Source: JAWXCE01 sp034440495 (GTDB lineage: Bacteria > Pseudomonadota > Alphaproteobacteria > Rhizobiales > Rhodomicrobiaceae). Taken from it: DNA of 64,000 bases. The stretch is from contig JAWXCE010000042.1 of the NCBI GenBank assembly GCA_034440495.1, forward strand, positions 118,567 through 182,566, given 5' to 3'. A model generated the notes under the pieces. The model did no database searches, had not been told where the DNA came from, and saw only the letters and a program-made list of their open reading frames with translations. Position numbers and translations under genes: made by a program. Below are positions 1 through 7,561 of the stretch, one piece after another; position 1 is the stretch's first letter, and each line of letters starts with the position of its first letter.

Positions 1-1755
1 GAAAAGCTGTCGCAAAACATGCTTAAGCTGTTCGAGGTCGGCGCCAAAGCATTCTCGCAGATGTTCGACGACAAGAAAAACGCCGGGCCGATGAGCATGG
101 CGGGCGAGATGGGCGAGGCGGGAAAGGTGCTCTCCGTCGTTGCGCAGCACTGGATGGCGGAGCCTCAGAAACTCGCCGCCGCGCAGAATAAATTTAATCA
201 GGATTTTATCGAACTGTGGGGCCGTACCTACCGGCGCATGCTCGGCGAGACGGTAGAGCCTATGGTCAAGCCCTTAGCCGGCGATGCGCGCTTCCAGGAC
301 GCGGACTGGAACAACAAGCCGATGTTCGACTTCATGAAGCAGGCTTATCTGCTCGCAACAAACTGGGCCGATGCGATGGTCGAAAACGCGGCGGGCCTAG
401 ACGAGCGCACCAAGCAACGCGCCCGCTTTAACCTCAACCTCATCACCAGCGCGCTTTCGCCCTCCAACTTCCCGATGACCAATCCGGAAGTGCTCCGCAT
501 GACCGTGGCGGAGAACGCGGACAACCTCGTCAAGGGTATGTCGCAACTTGTCAACGACCTCAGCGCGTCGGGCGACCTGCTGAAAATTCGGCAGACTGAC
601 ATGAGCGCCTTCGCCGTGGGGATGAATTTAGCGACAACGCCGGGTAAGGTCATTTTTCAGAACGACATCATTCAACTCATCCAATACGCGCCGGTTACGC
701 CGACAGTGTTCGCGACGCCGCTGCTGATCGCGCCGCCATGGATCAACAAGTATTATATTCTCGACCTGACGCCGCAAAAATCCTTCATTAAATGGCTGGT
801 CGATCAGGGATTTACGGTGTTCGTCATTTCATGGGTGAACCCGGACGAGCGCTTGGCATCCAAAAGTTTCGAGCACTACATGTTCGAGGGTATCCTGGCC
901 GCGACAGACGTGGTGCGCCAGGTGACGGGGCAGCCGAAAATCAACACGCTCGGTTATTGCGTGGGCGGCACGCTACTCGCCAGCAGCCTGGCTTACATGG
1001 CGCAAAAAGGTATGAATCCGATTAACGCGGCATCCTTCCTCACCACGCAGGTGGATTTCGCCCGCGCTGGCGACCTCTCGGTGTTCATTAACGACACGCA
1101 GATCAAGGCGCTGACGCAGATGATGTCGGAGCGCGGCTATCTCGACGGCTCGCGCATGTCCGCCGCCTTTAACATGATGCGGCCGAAGGACTTAATCTGG
1201 CCGTACATTGTTAACAATTACCTGCTCGGCAAGCAGCCATTTCCGTTCGACCTGCTGTTCTGGAATTCCGACTCGACGCGCATGGCCGCCGCCAATCACA
1301 GCTTTTACCTCAACGAGTTTTATAATCTGAACAAGCTGGCCAAAGGTGAAATGACACTTGGCGGCGTTAAACTCGATCTGTCGCAAATCAAGCTGCCAAT
1401 TTACGAGCTGGCGACCAAGGATGACCACATCGCCCCCGCGAACTCCGTGTTTGCAGGCTCGAAGCTGTTCGGCGAGGCGGCGCGGTTTGTGCTGGCGGGT
1501 TCGGGGCATATTGCAGGCGTCATCAACCCGCCGGAGAAGAACAAATACATGTACTGGACGGCGGACGGGGCGAACGAGGCTGCCGCAACGCTTGAAGACT
1601 GGATGTCGAAAGCAAGCCAGCACACAGGCTCGTGGTGGCCAGACTACGGCGCGTGGTTAGCGCTACACTCCGGCGACAGCGTGCCCGCCCTTGAGCCAGG
1701 CAGCGGCGCGTTCCCCGCCATCGAGGACGCCCCGGGCAGCTATGTGAAGGCTTAG
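1..1755 (+). CDS. phaC: Class I poly(3-hydroxyalkanoate) synthase, 5' end outside window
   Basis: Polymerises (R)-3-hydroxyacyl-CoA into polyhydroxyalkanoate storage granules in the cytoplasm. The alpha/beta-hydrolase core has the PhaC lipase-like box GYCVGG with Cys in place of Ser. Counting from the ATG at 19, the triad is about Cys314, Asp469 (in KDDHIAP) and His497 (in GSGHIAG), close to the spacing in the Cupriavidus enzyme. The N-terminal PhaC_N region and the tryptophan-rich C-terminus (GSWWPDYGAWL) are present. The frame is open to base 1 and the residues before the ATG at 19 fit the family N-terminus, so the true start probably lies upstream of the window. No phaA, phaB or phasin gene follows. 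Confidence 0.96.
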   Translation, partial: EKLSQNMLKLFEVGAKAFSQMFDDKKNAGPMSMAGEMGEAGKVLSVVAQHWMAEPQKLAAAQNKFNQDFIELWGRTYRRMLGETVEPMVKPLAGDARFQDADWNNKPMFDFMKQAYLLATNWADAMVENAAGLDERTKQRARFNLNLITSALSPSNFPMTNPEVLRMTVAENADNLVKGMSQLVNDLSASGDLLKIRQTDMSAFAVGMNLATTPGKVIFQNDIIQLIQYAPVTPTVFATPLLIAPPWINKYYILDLTPQKSFIKWLVDQGFTVFVISWVNPDERLASKSFEHYMFEGILAATDVVRQVTGQPKINTLGYCVGGTLLASSLAYMAQKGMNPINAASFLTTQVDFARAGDLSVFINDTQIKALTQMMSERGYLDGSRMSAAFNMMRPKDLIWPYIVNNYLLGKQPFPFDLLFWNSDSTRMAAANHSFYLNEFYNLNKLAKGEMTLGGVKLDLSQIKLPIYELATKDDHIAPANSVFAGSKLFGEAARFVLAGSGHIAGVINPPEKNKYMYWTADGANEAAATLEDWMSKASQHTGSWWPDYGAWLALHSGDSVPALEPGSGAFPAIEDAPGSYVKA

Positions 1756-1816
1756 GCATGCTGCAGGCTTGCGCGTCACTATGGCTTGCGCCATTTTAGC
1801 GATAAGGAGACATAGC

Positions 1817-1990
1817 ATGACCATCGCCGAGCAAGTTTACGAACGCTGAAAAATGCGCCGCCAACTATCGCGCAAGAGGTGCTGGATTTTGTTGTGAGCC
1901 TGGAAGCAAAAACGCAAACCGCGCCCAGCTCGCCTGGAAAAATGTCGGAGTTCGCCGGGCTTCTAAAAAGGCTCGCCGTCTTTCGAGGGC
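1817..1990 (+). pseudogene. DUF2281/VapB-type antitoxin, 5' part, frameshifted and truncated
   Basis: An ATG at 1817 with a good ribosome site (AAGGAGA, 1804-1810) opens MTIAEQVYE and then hits TGA at 1847. One added base near 1844 restores LKNAPPTIAQEVLDF, and removal of one A from the A-run near 1970 gives KGSPSFEGDA. Together these read as a DUF2281-type antitoxin that usually pairs with a PIN toxin. Homology stops after GDA near 1988. The expected C-terminus (AMRAEWDRE, stop) appears at 3785-3814, directly overlapping the vapC start. What is seen is the two halves and the two frameshifts. The family call rests on recalled motif resemblance. Confidence 0.62.
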
Positions 1991-2118
1991 GACGCGAGGC
2001 GAAGCTGCTTCCGGGGATGCCGGCCGACGTCCACATCAGAACCACGGACCGAACTGTGGTTTCCTACCTCATTAAGCCGCTCCAGGATCAGTTTGCGCGG
2101 GCGTTTCGAGAAAGATAA
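1991..2118 (+). pseudogene. C-terminal fragment of a HlyD-type secretion adaptor
   Basis: About 40 codons ending in TAA encode LLPGMPADVHI, RTVVSYLIKPL and DQFARAFRER. This is the recognisable C-terminal end of type I secretion periplasmic adaptors (HlyD/PrtE family, membrane fusion partner of an ABC exporter and TolC). The fragment begins exactly where the antitoxin homology ends and shares its downstream reading frame, so no complete adaptor is present. No exporter ATPase or TolC gene is nearby. It is best read as the edge of an acquired or rearranged type I secretion locus. Confidence 0.66.
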
Positions 2119-2313
2119 TTGTGCCCGACATAGCAATGGGACATTCGTAAGAGTTACGCGTATTAAAAAGTACTACTCCCAAATTTTGCATTATGTATAC
2201 GCGAGAAGTGACCTAGTACACGGGAGAAATTTATATTTAAAAATTAAGCAAATCGACATGCCATCGTCGCAATTATTGCGATATAATTTTATTGTAAGCG
2301 AGGGATACATGGA
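2119..2313 (+). other. AT-rich spacer with short inverted repeat
   Basis: Low-GC stretch with no convincing gene. It carries a small inverted repeat TCGCAA-TTA-TTGCGA at about 2269-2283 and a purine-rich GCGAGGG just before the next start codon. It probably holds the promoter of the downstream acyltransferase-like gene. Confidence 0.35.
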
Positions 2314-2973
2314 ATGATTTTTCGGTCCAAAACACAAGCTGGTTCTCATGCGCAGAATGAGGACACTCTCTCACCCCCTGCAAAAAGTATCCTTTATGAC
2401 CAAGCTTATGACAATCTTGGCGCCCTTAAGGTAGATGAGGGCGCTCCAATTGATTCGTTTTCAAGCGCAGCGCTCACCGACATAGCGAACGCGGCCAGTA
2501 ACTAATCCGCCCAGGAGACCAACAAATCAGGTTCTCTTGATCCTTCGGCGGATGAAGTACGGTTTGCAGTTGCATTTGCGCGCATTACGTCAGTCCTGAT
2601 GCGCTCGCCACGTTATAAGCACTATATGTTGGCCGATCTCGAATGGTTGATTGTGCCACCTATAATGTTGGGCCAATTTGCGACTATGGATGCGAATACA
2701 AACGGTCGTTCCACACCAGTGGCTGCCGCGTTTTGGGCATCAGTATCGGAAGACGTAGACCGCAAGCTCCTCGAAATCAATACAATTCCGATCAGATTGC
2801 GCCCCGACGAGTGGCGCTCGGGAGATATTGTCTGGCTTATCGATATCGTAGGCGATAACCGCGTATTGCCTACATTTGTTAGGGATTTGCAGAACGTAGT
2901 CTTCATGGGACGACACGTAAAAATGAAGGCGTATAAGCACAGACCAGAAGACAATGTTGTCAATGACGCATAA
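2314..2973 (+). pseudogene. HlyC-type toxin-activating lysine acyltransferase, in-frame stop
   Basis: HlyC/CyaC-family enzymes transfer a fatty acyl group from acyl-ACP to lysines of RTX protoxins in the cytoplasm. Codons from about 2560 onward match the family: LMRSPRYKHYMLADLEWL (candidate catalytic His), IMLGQF, PVAAAFWASVSEDVD, PDEWRSGDIVWLIDIVG (conserved Asp). A TAA at 2503-2505 interrupts the same frame after a 63-codon N-terminal segment, and no ATG, GTG or TTG lies between that stop and the ATG at 2599. Restarting at 2599 would lose the first helix, so the gene is probably inactive. No RTX toxin gene is seen. With the HlyD fragment it marks a decayed toxin-secretion locus. Confidence 0.7.
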
Positions 2974-3022
2974 CTAATTTGTTCTGACGGTTTTTCATTA
3001 TACTAGGTCATAGATTCATTGA

Positions 3023-3376
3023 ATGAAAAGCAAATATCTTGACTGGTTAATGCTTGCAGTAGTTATATGGATTACTGTTTCAGGGAATTACAATACTTAT
3101 GTAGATTCCATCAGAATCGCTGTACAGCCGTACGTGTGTCGCGTTTTTCCGATAAGTATAATTTTATTTCCAGTCATTTATATATTTTTGACATTCTTGT
3201 ACGTTTTTCTGTCAAGTAGAGAAAGATATAGTTTAAAATCAGTGACGAAGAAGAGTTTTTTGTTTATGTTGCATCATGCATTTGGGAGCAACTTCCCTAG
3301 AACTATAATTTCGTTTGTAATGTTGACTATCGCTTTACTGCAATTCACTTGCTTGTTTCCCGTTGCTGCCCGCTGA
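3023..3376 (+). CDS. Small hydrophobic membrane protein, unknown function
   Basis: 117 codons with three hydrophobic stretches (about residues 8-20, 40-65 and 93-112), so probably an inner-membrane protein. Base composition is far more AT-rich than the flanking core genes, consistent with transfer. It sits between the acyltransferase remnant and a glycine-rich protein inside the block that splits the antitoxin gene. No family recognised. It could be an immunity or accessory protein of the same lost locus, but only its location suggests this. Confidence 0.5.
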   Translation: MKSKYLDWLMLAVVIWITVSGNYNTYVDSIRIAVQPYVCRVFPISIILFPVIYIFLTFLYVFLSSRERYSLKSVTKKSFLFMLHHAFGSNFPRTIISFVMLTIALLQFTCLFPVAAR

Positions 3377-3397
3377 AAGTAAAGAGAAAGATATCTT

Positions 3398-3781
3398 ATG
3401 CGCACACGATACGCGACGGTTTCCCTTGGTGTTTCCCTTGGTCCAGGGGGTGCTACAAGAGGGTTCGGTGTAGCTCAGACTGATGGTTTTTTTTACACAT
3501 TTGATTCTGGCGGAGGCGGTATAGGTGTATCGACAAAATACTTTCCTTACACTCCAAATATTGGCTATGGCGTAAGCAAGAGTTCCATTTTAGACCTTAC
3601 TGGCGAATCGCTAAATTTGGACGTCGCCCTTGGAATCGGCGTTCAATTTAGCGCAGGGCTAGCATATCAAGACATAACAATCCCTCTTACTGACATATCA
3701 TTTCAAGTTCCATACTTTTCCGGGAAAAATTCAGGACAGGCGGGAATATCGGTCGGTGGTTCATTAACTGTCGAAATTTAG
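3398..3781 (+). CDS. Glycine-rich, probably all-beta protein, unknown function
   Basis: 127 aa with an ATG preceded by AAAGAGAAAG, giving a good ribosome site. The protein has alternating small and aromatic residues, a GGGGIGVS run, and repeated amphipathic strands (VSLGVSLGPGG, LDVALGIGVQFSAGL, AGISVGGSLTVEI), as in a beta-sandwich or outer-surface domain. There is no signal peptide. It resembles the C-terminal strands of larger surface or toxin proteins, but no family is recognised. It ends two bases before the antitoxin C-terminal remnant resumes. Confidence 0.5.
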   Translation: MRTRYATVSLGVSLGPGGATRGFGVAQTDGFFYTFDSGGGGIGVSTKYFPYTPNIGYGVSKSSILDLTGESLNLDVALGIGVQFSAGLAYQDITIPLTDISFQVPYFSGKNSGQAGISVGGSLTVEI

Positions 3782-3814
3782 CGCGCGATGCGGGCGGAAT
3801 GGGATCGTGAGTAA
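3782..3814 (+). pseudogene. 3' remnant of the split antitoxin gene
   Basis: Codons from 3782 read RAMRAEWDRE followed by TAA at 3812-3814, the usual C-terminus of a DUF2281-type antitoxin. The stop overlaps the GTG start of vapC (3807) by eight bases, the ordinary architecture of an antitoxin-toxin operon. The matching N-terminal part is at 1817-1990. The ~1.8 kb between them holds the HlyD and HlyC-type remnants and two unknown genes. Confidence 0.58.
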
Positions 3815-4175
3815 TCTCGCTTTCCTCGTTGACACCAATGTTGTGATTGCGCTGTTGAAGGATGAACAGACGTCTGTCGATCTGCTCGATGGCGTCGGCT
3901 CAAACTCCGCCAACACGACCGTTAGCGTCATTACACGCATCGAACTACTGAGTTTTCCAAACCTTGAAGGTTCGGAGGAAACGAGAATTTTAGCTTTTCT
4001 TGCAGATTGCACCGTCCCTCTCATATCCGACGATGTAGAAGCCGCCTCTATCTCGTTCCGCCGCAGCACGCGCGCCAAACTTCCCGACGCGATTATCGCT
4101 GCAACTGCGCATGTGCACGGTCTCTGCCTTTTAACCTTCGACGAAAAGCTCGCCCGCCTCGCTTTAACCCCGTGA
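3807..4175 (+). CDS. VapC-type PIN-domain toxin, antitoxin disrupted
   Basis: 122-aa PIN-domain ribonuclease of type II toxin-antitoxin systems. Conserved acidic residues are visible: Asp in FLVDTNVV, Glu in ITRIELL, Asp in KLPDAIIAAT and a last Asp in LTFDEK. The GTG start at 3807 overlaps the remnant antitoxin stop. Because the antitoxin is split and frameshifted, an intact toxin beside it is odd. Either expression has been lost with the promoter, or the toxin is attenuated or controlled in trans. Confidence 0.85.
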   Translation: MSNLAFLVDTNVVIALLKDEQTSVDLLDGVGSNSANTTVSVITRIELLSFPNLEGSEETRILAFLADCTVPLISDDVEAASISFRRSTRAKLPDAIIAATAHVHGLCLLTFDEKLARLALTP

Positions 4176-4189
4176 CTACGCCTGTTACT

Positions 4190-5161
4190 TTAACCCGGCG
4201 GGGCTTGCGTTTGCGCGGCTGGCGCGGCAGCCGGGGATGGAGCCTTTTTCACGAAATCGCGGATGCGGTCGGCAAGCTGATCGGCGAACAGATCGCTGAA
4301 GAAGTGATCCGCGCCGGGGATGGTTGCCAGCGTCGCGCTTTTTGAAGGCTGGCTTTGCATTGCCGCCATGATTTCCGCCGCCGAGCGATCCTGATCGCCA
4401 ACGACGATCAGCGCCGGGATTTTTACTCCAGCCATCAAGTTCGGCGTGAAAAAGCGCGGGCTTGCGCTGTAATAATCAGAAAATGCGCCTGCAGTGACTT
4501 TGGGCGCGGGGCATTCCAGAAAGCCAGCGCCCTCCAGCAACTCATCGGCTGCGTCCTGAGACACGAACTTCTCGGCCTGAACGAGCACCTCGCGCAATGG
4601 GCGCCGGTAGCGGGCCTGATACTCTGCCTCGGCGGTGTCGAAGCTTTGCGCCAGCGGCGAAATGAGCACCAGACGCTTGATAGCTTTGTCGTTCTTACGT
4701 CCGGCGTAAAGCGCCGCCTGCGCCGCACCACGCCCGTGCCCGCCCAAGGTGATGCTGGAGGCGCCCTTTTCCTTTAGCCACGCCACCCAGGTGTCGATCT
4801 CCTCCAGCGCATCGTCGTGGCGGTGATCCTGCTCGATGCTGCAGTTATACATGCCGCGTCGTTTGTCGAGGCCCAGGCTCAAGGTGATGGCGAGCGAATT
4901 GACGCCCTGCTCTTTCAAGATGTCCTGTTGCGCCGAAATCACCTCCATACGGTGATGGGCGAGCGTGTCATGTAAAAGCAGGACAACTCCGTCCGCTTTC
5001 AGCGATTTGCCTGCGGCAATCTCCAGATTTCCCAGAACGTCCAGCCCCTGATGCTCTGTCGCCACCTCGGCGGCGCCAGCAGGCTGGTTGATCGTCAACA
5101 CGCCCAACCCTAACATCAGCATAGCGCACGCCGTGCTGATCAATGCTTTTAAAGCCAACAT
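4190..5161 (-). CDS. Exported alpha/beta-hydrolase-like protein lacking the nucleophile serine
   Basis: 323 aa with a signal peptide ending near AGAAEVA, so probably periplasmic. The fold is alpha/beta-hydrolase: oxyanion-side LLLHDTLAHHRME, a conserved RRGMYNC segment, an acid in VVGDQDRSA and a His in PGADHFFSD. The nucleophile elbow, normally GHSRGG in close relatives, reads GHGRGA, so the catalytic Ser is Gly (codon GGG). The protein may have lost hydrolase activity or act as a binding protein. A proline/alanine-rich tail ends the protein. Convergent with vapC. Confidence 0.82.
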   Translation of the reverse strand: MLALKALISTACAMLMLGLGVLTINQPAGAAEVATEHQGLDVLGNLEIAAGKSLKADGVVLLLHDTLAHHRMEVISAQQDILKEQGVNSLAITLSLGLDKRRGMYNCSIEQDHRHDDALEEIDTWVAWLKEKGASSITLGGHGRGAAQAALYAGRKNDKAIKRLVLISPLAQSFDTAEAEYQARYRRPLREVLVQAEKFVSQDAADELLEGAGFLECPAPKVTAGAFSDYYSASPRFFTPNLMAGVKIPALIVVGDQDRSAAEIMAAMQSQPSKSATLATIPGADHFFSDLFADQLADRIRDFVKKAPSPAAAPAAQTQAPPG

Positions 5162-5248
5162 TCACATAGTCCTCTGGACTGCACGCGTTTCGCGTTGATA
5201 TCCACCAGAGAAGCGGCGATAGCAAGGCGCCCCCGGCAGATTGCCCGC

Positions 5249-6040
5249 TCACGAAGCTTCAGATGATGCTTTCTGACGGCGGCGATAGGCGGCGACACGG
5301 GTTTTTAACCCCTTGCTTAACAGGATGCCCTTCTTGCGCCGCATCGCCAGGAGATTGAAAAATTCCACCAGCAGCGCAAAACCGATGGCAAAATAGATGT
5401 ATTGCCGTTCGATATGATAGTTGAAGCCGTCCGCGACGAGCGCGACACCAATTAGCAAGAGGAAGGCCAGCGCTAGCATCTTGGTCGTCGGGTGGCGTTC
5501 GATAAATGTGCTGACCGTTTCAGCGGCGAAATACATAACGGCGATCGCGATAATGACTGCGGCGATCATCACCTTGATGTCGTCGGCCATGCCGACCGCC
5601 GTGATAATGGAGTCGATGGAGAAAATGGCGTCGATTAGCACAATTTGACCGATGACGGCGTTAAAGCTCGCCTTTACCGCTCCGGTCTCCTCATCATGCG
5701 CATCGCCCTCCATCTCGCCATGCATTTCCTGCGTCGCCTTGGCGATCAGGAACAGGCCACCGGCGATAAGGATGACATCGCGCCATGATATGCCCGGCAG
5801 AAGCGACGGCAGAATGTCGGCGGTAAGGCCGGTTATCCAGGTGATGGCGAACAGCAGCAGAATGCGGAAGAGCAGCGCGAGGAACAGGCCGATTTGACGC
5901 GCGCGCCGAGCCTGCTCCTCCGGCAGGTGCCCCGTGATGACGGTGAGGAAAACGACGTTATCGATGCCGAGCACGATTTCCAGCGCGGTCAAGCTGAGCA
6001 AAGCCGCCCAGACCGTCGGATCCATAAGCCATTCAATCAT
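5249..6040 (-). CDS. TerC-family integral membrane protein
   Basis: 263 aa, about seven transmembrane segments. The paired TerC signatures ALEIVLGIDN (near residue 20) and DAIFSIDS (near residue 137) carry the conserved acidic residues thought to handle metal ions. TerC/Alx/YgdQ relatives act in manganese export and in loading metals onto secreted enzymes. An acidic loop (EMEGDAHDEETG) separates the two halves and a basic tail ends the protein. It stands alone between the hydrolase-like gene and pcs. Confidence 0.93.
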   Translation of the reverse strand: MIEWLMDPTVWAALLSLTALEIVLGIDNVVFLTVITGHLPEEQARRARQIGLFLALLFRILLLFAITWITGLTADILPSLLPGISWRDVILIAGGLFLIAKATQEMHGEMEGDAHDEETGAVKASFNAVIGQIVLIDAIFSIDSIITAVGMADDIKVMIAAVIIAIAVMYFAAETVSTFIERHPTTKMLALAFLLLIGVALVADGFNYHIERQYIYFAIGFALLVEFFNLLAMRRKKGILLSKGLKTRVAAYRRRQKASSEAS

Positions 6041-6159
6041 AGCGCCGTTTCCCGTGCTGTTCGCAAAATCTTGAATTCGGGCGCATTAGACCAGCCCAGG
6101 AACGCGCCGCAATAGTTTTCTTGGTGAGACCTGCACTTCCTCGCAAACCACGGCTCGCA

Positions 6160-6855
6160 TCATACGGCAGACCTTCGGGCCGACCGGATGAAGCCGATGG
6201 CAAGCGAATATAGGCCCGTGACGATAAGGACGCCTTGCGCGGCGCCGGAACCCGGAAAGCCTTGCGCCAAGACCATAACGGCGGCTGCCGTCCACGCCGC
6301 CATCGCCAGAAAGGTTAAAAGCCGCAACTCCCTCACCCGAACCGGATGAACCCATTTTAAAGGAATGAATGTCAGCGCCGCTAGCACCGTGATAACCGCC
6401 AGCGCTGCGGGTTGGGAAATGGGCGTCGCGAATAGGTAGAAAACAATGAGGTTCCATATGGCCGGGAAACCGACGAAATATCCATCCTCGGTTTTGCTTT
6501 CAGTATCGGAGAAATGATAGAGCGCAGAAATAAGCGCTAAAGCAGCGGCAATGCCGTTCCAACCGGCGGGGACAAGTCCGGCTTCATAAATCATGAAGGC
6601 GGGCACAACGACGTAGGTAACATAATCGATGACGAGATCGAGGCGTTCGCCACAAAATCGGGGGAGATTTTTCTTTGTGCCGACGTAGCGCGCCAGTGGG
6701 CCATCCAGGCCGTCAATGACGAACGCCAGCCCAAGCCATGCAAAGGCCGCCGCATAATCATGCCTCGCCGTCGCAACCAGCGCGAAAAACGCCGGGATGA
6801 CGCCCGACGCCGTAAAGGCATGCACCAACCCAGCCCAGATCGCTGCAGCCGGCAT
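6160..6855 (-). CDS. pcs: Phosphatidylcholine synthase
   Basis: Condenses choline with CDP-diacylglycerol to give phosphatidylcholine in the inner membrane, a pathway typical of host-associated and soil alphaproteobacteria. The CDP-alcohol phosphatidyltransferase motif is complete: DGLDGPLAR, then GERLDLVIDY, with the Pcs-type DG-x-DG-x2-AR opening. About eight hydrophobic segments follow. I chose the ATG at 6855 (AAAGGA seven bases upstream, MPAAAIWAG), giving 231 aa; an ATG at 6942 would add 29 residues not typical of the family. pmtA and choline uptake genes are not in the window. Confidence 0.92.
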   Translation of the reverse strand: MPAAAIWAGLVHAFTASGVIPAFFALVATARHDYAAAFAWLGLAFVIDGLDGPLARYVGTKKNLPRFCGERLDLVIDYVTYVVVPAFMIYEAGLVPAGWNGIAAALALISALYHFSDTESKTEDGYFVGFPAIWNLIVFYLFATPISQPAALAVITVLAALTFIPLKWVHPVRVRELRLLTFLAMAAWTAAAVMVLAQGFPGSGAAQGVLIVTGLYSLAIGFIRSARRSAV

Positions 6856-6961
6856 AGCTTCGTCCTTTGTAAGTCCCGGCACGCGCTTGGACTGTCCGGA
6901 AACAACAACGCCGCCCCTTGCGAAACGGCGCTTATTCAACATGCTTGCCGTGATATGTATC

Positions 6962-7315
6962 TCAGAAACGGTGTTTCAGCGTGCCACGAATGATAACGTC
7001 ATCGTTTTTGGGCGCGCTTTCAGCCGCTTCTTCAGAATTTGCCCCGTACAGCAAATCCAGCCCGAAATCCAGTTTTGGCAAAACACCGATAGATCCGACG
7101 CCTGGAATGTTGATTTCCGTTTGACCATCGCTCAAAGCGGCGCCAGACGAGCCAGGCTCAATGGAGACACCTGAAACACCCTCGATTTGCGCAGAAGGCT
7201 GTGATCCCGGTTGTGCCACTGGCGGAGTCTCTGTCCACGCATTCGCGCTCAGCGTCGCTGCGAACAGCAACGTTGCGGATAACAAAAACCGAATGGAAGC
7301 TCTCGACCAAAACAT
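6962..7315 (-). CDS. Small exported protein, unknown
   Basis: 117 aa with a clear signal peptide (hydrophobic core LLSATLLFAATLSANA, cleavage near ANA-W). The mature part is low in charge and rich in Gly, Pro and Ser, then has a motif LPKLDFGLDLLYGA and ends in GTLKHRF, a strand-like end reminiscent of outer-membrane proteins. It lies just upstream of pcs on the same strand. No known family recognised. Confidence 0.7.
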   Translation of the reverse strand: MFWSRASIRFLLSATLLFAATLSANAWTETPPVAQPGSQPSAQIEGVSGVSIEPGSSGAALSDGQTEINIPGVGSIGVLPKLDFGLDLLYGANSEEAAESAPKNDDVIIRGTLKHRF

Positions 7316-7561
7316 GAAACCGCTCCTACCTCACTAACTAAAGTGAGCGCTGGAGCAAGCGATTGCAAGTTTCTTGTATTTGGAGTTAATCAGTTGAAAT
7401 ATGTGTAGAATTTTCATGCTGCTCACTAGCGCGTGCTGGTTTTGCAACAGCTTTAAGCAGCAAATGCCTCAATTTTGCCCCAAAACGATCTGGCTGCTGC
7501 GTTTTGGTCAGGAAAGAGGCTTTTTACACACAGTTTTCACACAGATAATGGCCTGCGCACA

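Noticed and set aside
2093..2317. Small ORF between the HlyD fragment and the acyltransferase remnant
   Set aside because: Overlaps both neighbours, has no ribosome site and no recognisable features.
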